Positions 1 through 9,410 of a stretch of DNA of 42,413 nt are shown piece after piece (the stretch's first letter is position 1; each line of letters starts with the position of its first letter). The stretch is from an uncultured Clostridia bacterium. Its GTDB lineage: Bacteria; Bacillota; Clostridia; Christensenellales; Borkfalkiaceae. The stretch is from NCBI GenBank assembly GCA_947090365.1, contig CAMUNT010000005.1, positions 1 through 42,413 of the forward strand. Direction: 5' to 3'. The notes under the pieces were generated by a model. The model saw only the letters and a list, made by a program, of their open reading frames with translations. It searched no databases and was not told the DNA's origin. A program made the position numbers and the translations under genes.

Positions 1-782
1 TTAATTATTTCACGCATAGTACTATCATTATCGCCGTTTTTGATACATTGAAGCACTTCTTTGTATCCAATTGCCTGCATACACTGGTTTTCGCAAGTTA
101 AGCCGTCTTTAACTAAATTCATTACTTCTTCTAAAAGCCCGCTTTCAAACATTTTGTCAACCCGAGTGTTAATTCTTTCGTAAAGCTCTTCTCTGGGATA
201 ATCGATTGCTACCGCAGTATAATTATATTTTGGTATCGAATTATCGATTATTTCAGATTTTTTCCTCCCGCTGACTTCAAATATTTCAAGCGCACGTATA
301 ACCCGCTTAGTATCGTTTACGTGTAAACGAACAGCCGTCTGAGGATCGATTTTTGAAAGATAATTATAGAGGTATTCCTTTCCTCTCTCTATTAATATAG
401 AATTATATTTCTCACGTATCGCGCAATCGGATTCCGCATTGCCGTAACTGAAATCATATAGCAACGAATTAATATAGAAACCCGTTCCGCCGCAAATAAC
501 CGGAACTCTGTTTTCGCTTAACAACCTTTTTACAATCGGTTCCGCCATTCCGTTATAATCCGAAACACTGAAATTTCGGTTTGGTTCTACCACGTCTATC
601 AAATGATGTACCACGCCGTTCATTTCTTCCTTAGTCGGTTTTGCTGTGCCTATATTCAGATTTTTATAAATGAGCTGAGAATCGGCAGATATAATTTCGG
701 TATTCAGTTTTTTTGCGCAATCGATTGCGAGCCCGGTTTTACCCGTGGCCGTCGCCCCGCAAATTATCAAAAGCTTATTCAA
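1..782 (-). CDS. miaA: tRNA dimethylallyltransferase MiaA (partial, C-terminus missing)
   Basis: MiaA transfers a dimethylallyl group to N6 of A37 in tRNAs that read codons starting with U; this is the substrate that MiaB, encoded three genes upstream, then thiomethylates. The protein begins with a P-loop GATATGKT, followed by the family block SADSQLIYKNLNIGTAKPT and GGTGFYI. About 260 residues are present of the roughly 300 usual, and the frame is still open at the window edge, so the gene is cut by the window and not truncated in the genome. I chose a TTG start at 780-782, one base after the mutL stop; no ATG exists nearby and the P-loop follows directly. It is the fourth gene of the miaB-mutS-mutL-miaA operon. 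Family assignment is certain; the start codon is less so. Confidence 0.95.
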   Translation of the reverse strand, partial: MNKLLIICGATATGKTGLAIDCAKKLNTEIISADSQLIYKNLNIGTAKPTKEEMNGVVHHLIDVVEPNRNFSVSDYNGMAEPIVKRLLSENRVPVICGGTGFYINSLLYDFSYGNAESDCAIREKYNSILIERGKEYLYNYLSKIDPQTAVRLHVNDTKRVIRALEIFEVSGRKKSEIIDNSIPKYNYTAVAIDYPREELYERINTRVDKMFESGLLEEVMNLVKDGLTCENQCMQAIGYKEVLQCIKNGDNDSTMREII

Positions 783-783
783 A

Positions 784-2673
784 CTAAACTATCCTTTTGA
801 ACATTTTTTCCAAATCTTTTTTATCAAGCGAAACACATACGGGGCGTCCATGAGGACATTTTAACCCCATATTTCCTTTCAGCATTTCAAAAAGTTTACT
901 CGTCTCCTCTTCGGTTAACTCCATTCCGCCCTTTATTGCATGTTTGCAAGCCGTCATTGCTATCCTGTCTTTTAAAAGATCTTCAAGCTTGATTTCAGAT
1001 AAATTTTTTAAATCTGCAAGCAATTCGTTGAAAAATTCCTCGATATTTATATGCTGCAAATCTACAGGAACCTCATCCACCCTGTACGCGCTTGAACCGA
1101 AAGGTTTCAAATCAAAACCAAGACTTCTTATTAGCCTTATATTTGTCTCGATAAACTCCGTTTCCTGAGCGTTAGTTCCGAACAAATACGGTTCCAGCAG
1201 AATTTGTCTTTCAATTTTTCTGTCAGCTATTTTTTCACGCAAGCGGTCGTAAATTAACCTTTCGTGCGCGGCGTGCTGATCAATAATATAAACGGTATCG
1301 CGCACTTCATACATCAGATAAGTATTGAACAAATTGCCATTATATTTAAAGCTTTCGTATTCAATCATTTGCTGTTCATATTTTCTGCGCTCGTAAGCTT
1401 CGTCAATCCGAGGATCCGCGCCTAACCCTTCGGGAATAGATGCGTTCGATACGTAGATAAAATGCTCGCTACTTTCCTGCTCTGAATCCATGAACCATTC
1501 CTGTTCATAAGGGTCGTAATATTTTTTGGCTTGCCCGCTGTTACCGGACAACGCAGAGGACGTGTTCGGATGGGGCTTGGAACTGAAAGAGATTGGTTGT
1601 GCTTTGAAAATTTCACTGCCCGATTGCTGTTCTGCCGTAGATTTTACCTCCGGCATCCTGACGCTTTCCGTCACGAATTTCGCGGCGTTTGCAGTACCGT
1701 CGAGAATACTTGTCAACGCGCCGTAAATCAAACTGAACACAGAATGCGCGTTCAAAAGCCTTACATCCATTTTATTGGGGTGAACGTTTACGTCGACGAA
1801 TTTCGGAGGAACGTCAATATTCAAAACGTAAAAAGGATATTGACGCTTCATTGCATAAGTCGCATAACAACGGGATACAGCAGTGCTAACAGTATTATTA
1901 ACGATATATCTGCCGTTCAGAAACGTAGTCTGATAAGTTTTGTTCGGCTTAAAGAAATTTTGGTTGCCTATGAACCCGTATAATTTTACACCGTATTCTT
2001 CCACGTTGATTTTATAACATTTTGCTACCGTCTTTGCTCCGTAAACCTGCGCAACGGCCTCATCGAATCCATCGCCGTCAGAGTGTATGACGAGTTTGCC
2101 GTCAATAAAATACCTGAACGCAATTTTAGGTTTACCCAATATAAACCTTGTGATTAAACTCGTCACGTCTGTTTCTTCTTTTTTATCGGGTCTGAGATAT
2201 TTCGCTCTTGCCGGAACGTTGTAAAACAAGTCCCGCACGCATATTTCCGTTCCTCTTTCAAGCGCAGCCGGCTCGACCGCACCAACGTTTCCGTCAACGC
2301 ATTTCACTTTACAGGCGCAATTGCCTTTTGTAACCGATGTCAGTTCAACCTTGGAAACCGCTGAAATACTTGCAAGCGCTTCACCTCTGAAACCCAAAGT
2401 GGAAATCTGTTCTATATCCTCTGCCGTTGCAATTTTACTGGTTGCGTGCGGAAAGAAAGCGGCTCGCATATCGTCACGCTCGATTCCGATACCGTTATCG
2501 ACGACTTTAACCAACTGTTTACCGCCGTTTTCTATATAAACTTCTATTTCGGTTGCTTCGGCGTCGATACTGTTTTCTACAAGCTCTTTAACCACAGAAT
2601 ACGGCCTGTCAACGACTTCGCCCGCCGCTATTTTGTTATAGACGCTTTTTGTAAGAATATTAATTTTTTTCAT
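784..2673 (-). CDS. mutL: DNA mismatch repair protein MutL
   Basis: MutL couples mismatch recognition by MutS to strand excision. The N-terminal GHKL ATPase shows ELVENSIDAEATE (about residues 30-42), DNGIGI (59-64) and GFRGEALASIS (94-104). The C-terminal dimerisation/endonuclease domain has DQHAAHE at 465-471 and CPHGRP at 606-611, which is typical of nicking MutL from bacteria without MutH. In the endonuclease motif DQHA-X2-E-X4-E the last Glu is Asp (residue 476), a conservative change. The linker between domains, about residues 330-440, is low in complexity. The 629-residue length is normal. The gene lies 3 bases after the mutS stop, with a weak AAGG ribosome site upstream of ATG. Confidence 0.98.
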   Translation of the reverse strand: MKKINILTKSVYNKIAAGEVVDRPYSVVKELVENSIDAEATEIEVYIENGGKQLVKVVDNGIGIERDDMRAAFFPHATSKIATAEDIEQISTLGFRGEALASISAVSKVELTSVTKGNCACKVKCVDGNVGAVEPAALERGTEICVRDLFYNVPARAKYLRPDKKEETDVTSLITRFILGKPKIAFRYFIDGKLVIHSDGDGFDEAVAQVYGAKTVAKCYKINVEEYGVKLYGFIGNQNFFKPNKTYQTTFLNGRYIVNNTVSTAVSRCYATYAMKRQYPFYVLNIDVPPKFVDVNVHPNKMDVRLLNAHSVFSLIYGALTSILDGTANAAKFVTESVRMPEVKSTAEQQSGSEIFKAQPISFSSKPHPNTSSALSGNSGQAKKYYDPYEQEWFMDSEQESSEHFIYVSNASIPEGLGADPRIDEAYERRKYEQQMIEYESFKYNGNLFNTYLMYEVRDTVYIIDQHAAHERLIYDRLREKIADRKIERQILLEPYLFGTNAQETEFIETNIRLIRSLGFDLKPFGSSAYRVDEVPVDLQHINIEEFFNELLADLKNLSEIKLEDLLKDRIAMTACKHAIKGGMELTEEETSKLFEMLKGNMGLKCPHGRPVCVSLDKKDLEKMFKRIV

Positions 2674-2676
2674 AAG

Positions 2677-5253
2677 TTAGCCTTTGTTTTTTACTTTTTC
2701 GACAAGATCTCCTAAAATCATAAACGCCTGCATAGGAGAAATACCGTTAATATCAACTTCGCTTAAAATTGTTTCTACTTCGGAACGCACAGGCTCTTCT
2801 TCCTGCTCGAAATGGGTTTCAAATTCTTTTTCACCGTTTTCTATCTGCTTCAAAATCTGTTTCGCCCTATCCGTAACGACCGCCGGCACGCCCGCAAGCG
2901 AAGCAACTTCTATACCGAAGCTTCTGTTTACGCCACCGCGCATTATCTTTCTCAAAAAGACTATCCCGCCGTTTATTTCTTTGACTGAAATTTTATAATT
3001 TTTCACACCGTTCATTTTGTATTCGAGTTCCGTCAGCTCGTGATAATGCGTTGCGAACATCGTTTTTGCGCGAATATGCTCGGTAAGATATTCTGTTACA
3101 GCCCAGGCAATACTTAATCCGTCATAAGTGCTTGTTCCCCTTCCGACTTCATCGAGAATTAAAAGACTGTTTTTTGTGGCGTTTTGCAAAATCGAAGCAA
3201 CTTCAATCATTTCAACCATAAAAGTACTTTGGTCAGAAATAAGATTATCGCTTGCCCCTACCCTCGTGAATACTCTGTCTATAAGCGGTATCTGCGCAAA
3301 TTTAGCCGGAACGAAGCTTCCTAAATGCGCCATAATTGCTATTATCGCAGTCTGACGCATATAAGTGCTTTTACCTGCCATATTCGGCCCGGTAAGCACC
3401 ATAGTTCTATTTTCATCCTCGTCAAGCAGAAGATCGTTGGGTATAAATCTTTCTTTTGATATATTCTCGACTACAGGGTGCCGTCCTTCCTTAATTATCA
3501 GCGGTTGACTGCTGTCGGCAATCTGCGGACGCACATAACGGTTGGTTTTCGCTATTTCCGCAAAGCACGAAATAAGGTCCAGCTGAGCAACCGCTTCTGC
3601 AATGATTTTAAAATTATTTATATTTTCCGCAAGCACTGATTTTACGTAATCGTAAATCTGCGCTTCAAGATGCAACGCCGATTCTTCACTGCCGAGTATC
3701 TTGTTTTCAAGCTCTTTAAGCTCGTCCGTAGTATATCTTTCGGCATTTGCAAGCGTCTGCCTGCGCTGATAATTTAAAGGTACTTTATCCTTAAACGACT
3801 TAGAAACCTCGATAAAATATCCGAATACCCTGTTAAAACCTATTTTAAGAGTTCTAATACCGGTTGCATCGCGTTCACGCGCTTCAACTTCAAATAAAAG
3901 TTTATTTACGTTTTTCTTTATAGTTCTCAGCTCGTCAAGCTTTTCGTTGAACCCTTCCTTTATGTATCCTCCGTCTTTAAGCTGAGTAGGCGCATCGGGG
4001 CATATTGCTTTATCGATTAATTCGGAGACAGTCGGCAATTCCAACAATTTTTCCGATATATCGTTCAGCACCCTCGATTTAAAGCCCGAAAGCTGAAATT
4101 TAATATTTGGAATTGCAACAAGCGACTGCGACAGCGCAATACAGTCACGTGGCATTATATTATTATTGCTGACTTTACCCGTCAGCCTTTCAATATCCTT
4201 CACTCCCTTCAATAAATCCACGATACCGAGCCTTACAACGGTTGCATTAAAAAGCTCCTCCACGCCGTCAAGACGATAATTAATAGCCTCTCTTGAGGCA
4301 AAAGGATACAAAATGCCGTTATTCAGCAATCTCGCGCCCATTGCCGTCGCGGTATGGTCCATAAGCCAAAGCAACGAACCGTATTTTTTATTCGACCCCA
4401 ACGATTTAACCAGTTCAAGATTTCTTATAGCAGTACCGTCAAGCTGCATAAAGTTATCGTTAGACAGATATTTAACGCTGTTTATATTCTTCAAAGCGTG
4501 CATCTGCGTTTCTTTAAGATATTGCAACAACGCACCGACAGAGCAAACTGCATATTTTTTTTCCGCTATCGAATAAGCCGACAACGTCTTTGCGTTAAAC
4601 TGCTCTAAAAGTGTTCTTTCCGCTACTGAATAGTTAAACGCCATAGCAGGGTAATTTGAAAAATGCGGAAGCAAACCGCGCTCGATTTCGGGAATATTAT
4701 GCGAAGATAACAGCATCTCGTCGTTGCAGATAACTTCCTTTACTCCCAGATTGACCATTCGGCCGATTGCTTGTCTAACGGAATTTTCGCCGTCGATTTC
4801 GGTTGCGGTAAGCTCGCCTGTCGTGATGTCCGCCCAGCAAACGGCAATTTTAAAACCTTCTTTATAAGCACAGCAGATATAATTGCTTGCTCGCTCGTCA
4901 AGGTGCTCGTCGTCGATGATTGTTCCCGCGGTTACAACGCGGATTACTCCGCGCTCAACTATTCCCTTTGCTTCCGCAGGCGTTTCAAGCTGTTCGCATA
5001 TAGCAACCTTTTCGCCGAGAGATACCAGCTTAGCTATATAGGCATCCGCAGCGTGAAACGGCACACCGCACATCGGCGCACGTTCGTCCATACCGCAATC
5101 TCTGCCCGTCAAAGTCAAATCCAACAATGCCGATGCCTTCTTTGCATCGTCGAAAAACATTTCGTAAAAATCACCGAGTCTGTAAAAAATTATGCAGTCT
5201 TTATATTTATCTTTTACTGATAAATAGTGTCTCATCATTTGTGAAAGTCCCAT
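2677..5253 (-). CDS. mutS: DNA mismatch repair protein MutS
   Basis: MutS binds mismatches and small loops as a dimer and recruits MutL in an ATP-dependent manner. The mismatch-reading Phe-X-Glu motif is present in GDFYEMF (F29, E31). The C-terminal ABC-type ATPase has the Walker A GPNMAGKSTY, the signature region and the Walker B DEVGRGTSTYDG. A tail of about 50 residues follows the ATPase. At 858 residues it is a normal full-length MutS1. The start ATG has an AGAGGA ribosome site about 8 bases upstream, inside the end of miaB. It is the second gene of the miaB-mutS-mutL-miaA operon. Confidence 0.99.
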   Translation of the reverse strand: MGLSQMMRHYLSVKDKYKDCIIFYRLGDFYEMFFDDAKKASALLDLTLTGRDCGMDERAPMCGVPFHAADAYIAKLVSLGEKVAICEQLETPAEAKGIVERGVIRVVTAGTIIDDEHLDERASNYICCAYKEGFKIAVCWADITTGELTATEIDGENSVRQAIGRMVNLGVKEVICNDEMLLSSHNIPEIERGLLPHFSNYPAMAFNYSVAERTLLEQFNAKTLSAYSIAEKKYAVCSVGALLQYLKETQMHALKNINSVKYLSNDNFMQLDGTAIRNLELVKSLGSNKKYGSLLWLMDHTATAMGARLLNNGILYPFASREAINYRLDGVEELFNATVVRLGIVDLLKGVKDIERLTGKVSNNNIMPRDCIALSQSLVAIPNIKFQLSGFKSRVLNDISEKLLELPTVSELIDKAICPDAPTQLKDGGYIKEGFNEKLDELRTIKKNVNKLLFEVEARERDATGIRTLKIGFNRVFGYFIEVSKSFKDKVPLNYQRRQTLANAERYTTDELKELENKILGSEESALHLEAQIYDYVKSVLAENINNFKIIAEAVAQLDLISCFAEIAKTNRYVRPQIADSSQPLIIKEGRHPVVENISKERFIPNDLLLDEDENRTMVLTGPNMAGKSTYMRQTAIIAIMAHLGSFVPAKFAQIPLIDRVFTRVGASDNLISDQSTFMVEMIEVASILQNATKNSLLILDEVGRGTSTYDGLSIAWAVTEYLTEHIRAKTMFATHYHELTELEYKMNGVKNYKISVKEINGGIVFLRKIMRGGVNRSFGIEVASLAGVPAVVTDRAKQILKQIENGEKEFETHFEQEEEPVRSEVETILSEVDINGISPMQAFMILGDLVEKVKNKG

Positions 5254-5255
5254 AA

Positions 5256-6569
5256 TTATATCCTCTTTCCGACAAGGGAAACACCGTTCGCCTTTTCGAT
5301 TTTGATCTTGACGAAATTTCCTATCTCGTTATTTTCGCTTTTAAAATAGCCCATTCTGCCGTACTCGTCCCTACCCATATACATTTCCTTTTTAGCGTCG
5401 AAACCTTCGCATAAAACTTCGATTATTTTTCCTTCGTATTTTTCCGAATGCTGTCTTGTCTGTAAGTTGACAAGCTCGACAAGTTTCATAATACGGCTTT
5501 TTGATACATCTTCGGGTATCTGATCGGGCATTCGTGATGCCACAGTACCGTCTCTTCTGGAATAGACGAAAGTGAATGCCGATGCAAAATTCACTTTCTT
5601 TACGAGATCGAGCGTTGCATTAAAATCTTCATCGGTTTCCCCCGGAAAACCTACGATTATATCCGTCGTAACGGCGCAATCGGGAACGTATTTATGAAGA
5701 ATTTCTATTTTTTCGAGATAATCTTCAACCTTATACTTCCTGTTCATACGCTTTAAAACGTTATTTGAACCGCTCTGCACCGGCAAATGCAGGTTATGGC
5801 AGATTTTAGGATATTTAGCCATAACCGAAGCAATCTCTTCGGAAAAATCTTTGGGGTGACTAGTCATAAAACGCAACCTGAAATTTCCCTCGAGGCTTGC
5901 AATTTTTTTAAGAAGCTCGGGAAACGATACGTCGTCGCAACCGTTATTATAAGAATTCACGTTTTGACCGAGTAAAGTAATTTCCTTATACCCTTCTTCG
6001 ATCAACGCTTTGACCTCTGCGATAATGTTTTCCGATTTACGGCTTCTCTCGCGTCCTCTTACGTACGGAACAATACAGTAGCTGCAAAAATTATTACAGC
6101 CGTACGTAATATTAACCCACGCATTGGGATAACTGGTTCTATAAGGAGTATCTCCTTCGTAAACGGAGCCGTCGTCGTCATCTATTTGAATTACTGTTTT
6201 TTTCTGTTTTTCTTTTAAAAGTATAAGCTCTTTTAATTTATGCAGATTGTGCGTTCCGAAAATGATATCAACGAAAGGGAATTTCGACTTTAAATTATCC
6301 GCTTTACCCATTTGCTGGGTAAGACAGCCACCGACGGCAATAATCTTATTACGGTTTTGCGCTTTAAGCTTTTTTAGCATACCTATATTTCCGAAAGCGT
6401 GATTTTCGGCATTTTCCCTTATACAGCACGTATTGAACACGACTATATCCGCAGACTCGGCCTCGTCACAGTTTTCATAACCGAGTTCGCGCAAAATACC
6501 TGCGATTTTTTCGGATTCGTGTACGTTCATCTGGCAACCGTACGTTATAATGTGATAAAATTTTTCCAT
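5256..6569 (-). CDS. miaB: tRNA-2-methylthio-N6-dimethylallyladenosine synthase MiaB
   Basis: MiaB is a radical SAM methylthiotransferase that adds a 2-methylthio group to i6A37 of tRNA. The N-terminal UPF0004 domain supplies three cluster cysteines (C12, C48, C82). The radical SAM cluster CxxxCxxC is at C158, C162 and C165. A TRAM RNA-binding domain forms the last 60 or so residues. The 437-residue length is typical. It is the first gene of the operon ending in miaA, which makes its substrate. The ATG lies only about 3 bases after the predicted transcription start and has no Shine-Dalgarno sequence, so this message may be leaderless. No alternative start exists upstream in frame before the promoter. 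Confidence 0.98.
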   Translation of the reverse strand: MEKFYHIITYGCQMNVHESEKIAGILRELGYENCDEAESADIVVFNTCCIRENAENHAFGNIGMLKKLKAQNRNKIIAVGGCLTQQMGKADNLKSKFPFVDIIFGTHNLHKLKELILLKEKQKKTVIQIDDDDGSVYEGDTPYRTSYPNAWVNITYGCNNFCSYCIVPYVRGRERSRKSENIIAEVKALIEEGYKEITLLGQNVNSYNNGCDDVSFPELLKKIASLEGNFRLRFMTSHPKDFSEEIASVMAKYPKICHNLHLPVQSGSNNVLKRMNRKYKVEDYLEKIEILHKYVPDCAVTTDIIVGFPGETDEDFNATLDLVKKVNFASAFTFVYSRRDGTVASRMPDQIPEDVSKSRIMKLVELVNLQTRQHSEKYEGKIIEVLCEGFDAKKEMYMGRDEYGRMGYFKSENNEIGNFVKIKIEKANGVSLVGKRI

Positions 6570-6578
6570 ATTGACATA

Positions 6579-6607
6579 ATTATATAATTTTTTGCGTTTT
6601 TTTTCAA
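6579..6607 (-). promoter_or_regulatory. Sigma-A promoter of the miaB-mutS-mutL-miaA operon
   Basis: On the minus strand, TTGAAA (6602-6607) and TATAAT (6579-6584) are separated by exactly 17 bases. The expected transcription start is near 6572, while the miaB ATG starts at 6569. That leaves essentially no 5' leader. Confidence 0.8.
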
Positions 6608-6612
6608 ATGTT

Positions 6613-6640
6613 TTGCAACAAATAATTAAATTTATAAATA
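6613..6640 (+). promoter_or_regulatory. Weak candidate promoter of the class A PBP gene
   Basis: TTGCAA (6613-6618) and TAAATA (6635-6640) are 16 bases apart, just before the ATG at 6650. The -10 is a poor match and no ribosome site is visible between it and the gene, so the real promoter could lie elsewhere in this 80-base divergent gap. Confidence 0.35.
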
Positions 6641-6649
6641 CTAAATTTA

Positions 6650-8869
6650 ATGAAAAAATTTTTAATAATCAGCTCATTCGTATTACTTAGCTTAATTATC
6701 GTTATCGCGACGCTTTTCATTGCATACGCGGTTATTACCAAAGACGCCGTTCTTGATGCCTCCAAACTTGTAGGCGCAGGACAAAACGTTATAATTTACG
6801 ACGGCGACGGAAACGAATTGACAAACGCTTCGCTTGAAATTCAGAAAAAAAGTGTTTCCATAAGTAAATTACAGCCCGATACCATAAATGCATTCATTGC
6901 TTCGGAGGACCGTAAATTTTACAGCCATAACGGTTTAAATTACGGCAGAATGATTAAAGCGCTGTTCAAAAACATAGCGTCAGGCTCTTTTAAAGAAGGT
7001 GCGTCAACTATCAGCCAACAACTTATCAAAAACACCCACCTTTCAAGCGATAAAACCATAAAGCGTAAACTGAACGAAATAAAGCTGACTAAAAAACTTG
7101 AAAAACGCTATTCAAAGGACGAAATCCTCGAAATGTATCTGAACACGATATATTTCGGTCATAACTGCTATGGCCTACAAAGTGCGTCTGAATTTTATTT
7201 CAGCAAAAAAGCCGAAAATTTGAATTTGCCTGAAAGCGCAACGATCGTCGGGCTACTCGCTTCTCCTAACAATTATTCTCCCTTTAAGAATCCCGAAAAG
7301 AGTTTAAAGCGCAGAAACCTCGTGCTGAAAAGTATGTTTGATTGCGGTTATATTGACGAAGCAACATATAAAATAGCCGCGGATACACCGCTGAATACCG
7401 AACAGAAAAGCACTCAGGAAAAATACGGTAGCTATATAAACGCCGTCTTCGATGAATTGGAAGAAATCGACTTCGACCATTATTTGCTTACCGACGGCTG
7501 TATCATAAAGACTTATTTGAATACCGAAGCTCAAAGTTTAATTGAAAATCTGAACTATCCCTGCGACAATGCCGTAATTATTACGGATAATTTTTCTGGC
7601 GGCGTCAAAGCGTACAAAACGACGATTAACGGAGCAAAACGGCAACCGGGGTCTACCGCGAAACCTCTATTCGTATACGGGCCCGCTATTGAAGAAAAAC
7701 ATTTAAGCCCGTTTACGAAAATTTTAGATGAAAAAGTCAATTTCAACGGTTATGCACCTGAAAATTACGATAAAAAATATCACGGCTACGTAACTGTTAC
7801 AGACAGCATTAAAAACAGCTACAATATCCCCGCCGTAAAAACTTTAAACGCATTAACCGTAAATACGTGTGAAAAATATCTGAATGCTATGAGCATAAAA
7901 CTCGACGATGACGAAAAAAACCTTTCACTTGCACTCGGCGGAATGAAATACGGTTTAAGCATTAAAGAACTCGCGGACAAATATTCCGTTTTTCCTCGCG
8001 GAGGCAACTTCGTTCCGTCAAGATTTATTAGGGAAATCGTTTCGAAAGACGGTAAAATTCTTTATAAAAACGACTTTATAAAAAGCAGGGTATTTTCCGA
8101 CGGTACCTGTTCGCTTATGAACGAAATACTGATTGAAACGAGTAAAAGCGGAACGGCAAAAAAATTGAAAAATTTCGATTTTGACGTGGCAACCAAAACC
8201 GGCACCTGCGGAAACCAAAACGGAAACACTGACGCCTATGCGGTAAGCTATACCTTCGAAAACTGCTTTGCCGTATGGCTCGGCGACAAAGACAATAAAC
8301 GAGCTGAAATAACCGGCGGGAACGATTGCTGTATTCTGATGAAGTCGATTCTGGAAAGCGTATATAGTAGAAATGCTCCCGCACCGCTGGACATTAAAAC
8401 GGGAACGGTTTCAATCAATATTGACCGCGAAGAATACGATCAAAACAACAAAATCTTAGTTGCTGACCCCGTCTGCCCCAAATTGAATCTTTTGGAAGTA
8501 AAAGTACTTGCAGGCAATGAACCAAAACAAATTTCCGACAGATTTAACACACCAAGCATCCCGATGCCGACAGTAAAAGTAAAAGATAACAAGATAAATA
8601 TTGAATTATGTCACGCAAAGTACTATTCATTTATTGTAAAGCGCACTAAAAACGGCAAAACAAACACAATTTACGACGGCACTTGGAAAAAGATGATTAC
8701 CGATTCACCAACCGAAGGTCAATATACCTATACAGTAACCCCCTACTACAAAGACAACGATAAAGTATATTACGGCAAAGAAATTGTACTGCCTTCAATA
8801 AATATCGGTAAAAATAACTCTATTCAGATCGAAGTACCCGATATAGTTCATAAAAACTGGTATGATTAA
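6650..8869 (+). CDS. Class A penicillin-binding protein (transglycosylase/transpeptidase)
   Basis: This bifunctional peptidoglycan synthase polymerises lipid II and cross-links the strands outside the membrane. A single N-terminal membrane anchor spans about residues 4-29. The GT51 domain has EDRKFYSHNG (catalytic E86), GASTISQQLIKN (118-128) and EMYLNTIYFG (E161). The transpeptidase has STAK (S335, K338), the SxN motif SYN (390-392) and KTGT (516-519). All catalytic motifs are intact. The last 130 or so residues look like a beta-rich, fibronectin-like accessory domain. It is transcribed alone, divergent from miaB, and ends at a strong bidirectional terminator. No Shine-Dalgarno sequence is seen before the ATG. 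It is PBP1a/PonA-like by layout; the exact subfamily is not assigned. Confidence 0.95.
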   Translation: MKKFLIISSFVLLSLIIVIATLFIAYAVITKDAVLDASKLVGAGQNVIIYDGDGNELTNASLEIQKKSVSISKLQPDTINAFIASEDRKFYSHNGLNYGRMIKALFKNIASGSFKEGASTISQQLIKNTHLSSDKTIKRKLNEIKLTKKLEKRYSKDEILEMYLNTIYFGHNCYGLQSASEFYFSKKAENLNLPESATIVGLLASPNNYSPFKNPEKSLKRRNLVLKSMFDCGYIDEATYKIAADTPLNTEQKSTQEKYGSYINAVFDELEEIDFDHYLLTDGCIIKTYLNTEAQSLIENLNYPCDNAVIITDNFSGGVKAYKTTINGAKRQPGSTAKPLFVYGPAIEEKHLSPFTKILDEKVNFNGYAPENYDKKYHGYVTVTDSIKNSYNIPAVKTLNALTVNTCEKYLNAMSIKLDDDEKNLSLALGGMKYGLSIKELADKYSVFPRGGNFVPSRFIREIVSKDGKILYKNDFIKSRVFSDGTCSLMNEILIETSKSGTAKKLKNFDFDVATKTGTCGNQNGNTDAYAVSYTFENCFAVWLGDKDNKRAEITGGNDCCILMKSILESVYSRNAPAPLDIKTGTVSINIDREEYDQNNKILVADPVCPKLNLLEVKVLAGNEPKQISDRFNTPSIPMPTVKVKDNKINIELCHAKYYSFIVKRTKNGKTNTIYDGTWKKMITDSPTEGQYTYTVTPYYKDNDKVYYGKEIVLPSINIGKNNSIQIEVPDIVHKNWYD

Positions 8870-8871
8870 AA

Positions 8872-8904
8872 AAAACAGCGATTTCAACAAGAAATCGCTG
8901 TTTT
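8872..8904. terminator. Bidirectional terminator between the PBP gene and the GNAT gene
   Basis: A perfect 14-base-pair inverted repeat (8872-8885 with 8891-8904, 5-base loop AACAA) is followed by T-rich sequence on the plus strand and by a run of eight T on the minus strand. One arm is part of the last codons of the convergent acetyltransferase gene. Confidence 0.9.
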
Positions 8905-9399
8905 AATTTTTGCGTACATTTTCATATCGACTACTCTGCCGTTTTTGTAAGCGTTACTTTTTAAAGTTCCTTCTAAACAAAAACCGTTTTTTTCCAAAAC
9001 ACGCTGAGAAGCAAAATTATAAGCAAGCGGTTCGGCAAAAATTCTTATAATATCCGAATTACAGAATACGTATTCACATACTTCGTTTACCGCCTGCGTC
9101 GTTATGCCTTTTCCCCAATATTCCTCGGCTATATAATAGCCCAGCTCTGCCGTTCTGCAGTGAATATTGCTTTGACGGAATACGCCTATACTTCCAATAC
9201 ATTTACCGCCGTAAACTATCGCAAAAGAAAACACGTCGTTTTTATTTGAATTCAGCATTGCGACAATGAATTCTTCCGCATCCTGTTCGGTATAGGGATA
9301 CGGCAAACCGTCGCGCAAATTATTCAGAATTTTTTTATTGTTTAAAGCTTCGGCAAGCTCCTTTGCATATTCAATTTTCCACTGCGAAATCAGTTTCAT
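8884..9399 (-). CDS. GNAT family N-acetyltransferase (RimJ/RimL-like)
   Basis: The protein is a 171-residue GNAT acetyltransferase, which transfers acetyl from acetyl-CoA to an amine. The N-terminal part has the RimJ-like block NNLRDGLPYPYTEQDAEEFI, and the acetyl-CoA pyrophosphate loop is EYWGKGITTQAV. The C-terminal block SQRVLEKNGFCLEGTLK is also typical. The substrate cannot be told from the sequence; it may be a protein N-terminus or a small amine. It follows thiI by 11 bases and is the last gene of the operon. Its final codons form part of the terminator stem. No clear ribosome site precedes the ATG. Confidence 0.85.
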   Translation of the reverse strand: MKLISQWKIEYAKELAEALNNKKILNNLRDGLPYPYTEQDAEEFIVAMLNSNKNDVFSFAIVYGGKCIGSIGVFRQSNIHCRTAELGYYIAEEYWGKGITTQAVNEVCEYVFCNSDIIRIFAEPLAYNFASQRVLEKNGFCLEGTLKSNAYKNGRVVDMKMYAKIKTAISC

Positions 9400-9410
9400 A
9401 GCGCACCATG

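Noticed and set aside
1..782. miaA as a broken gene
   Set aside because: The frame is still open at the window edge, so the missing C-terminus is a boundary effect.
4771..5220. Open frame of 149 codons on the plus strand inside mutS
   Set aside because: It lies opposite a fully conserved MutS domain, has no ribosome site and its translation resembles no family; it is a shadow of mutS codon use. The same holds for plus-strand frames at 1531-1983 and 18338-18826.
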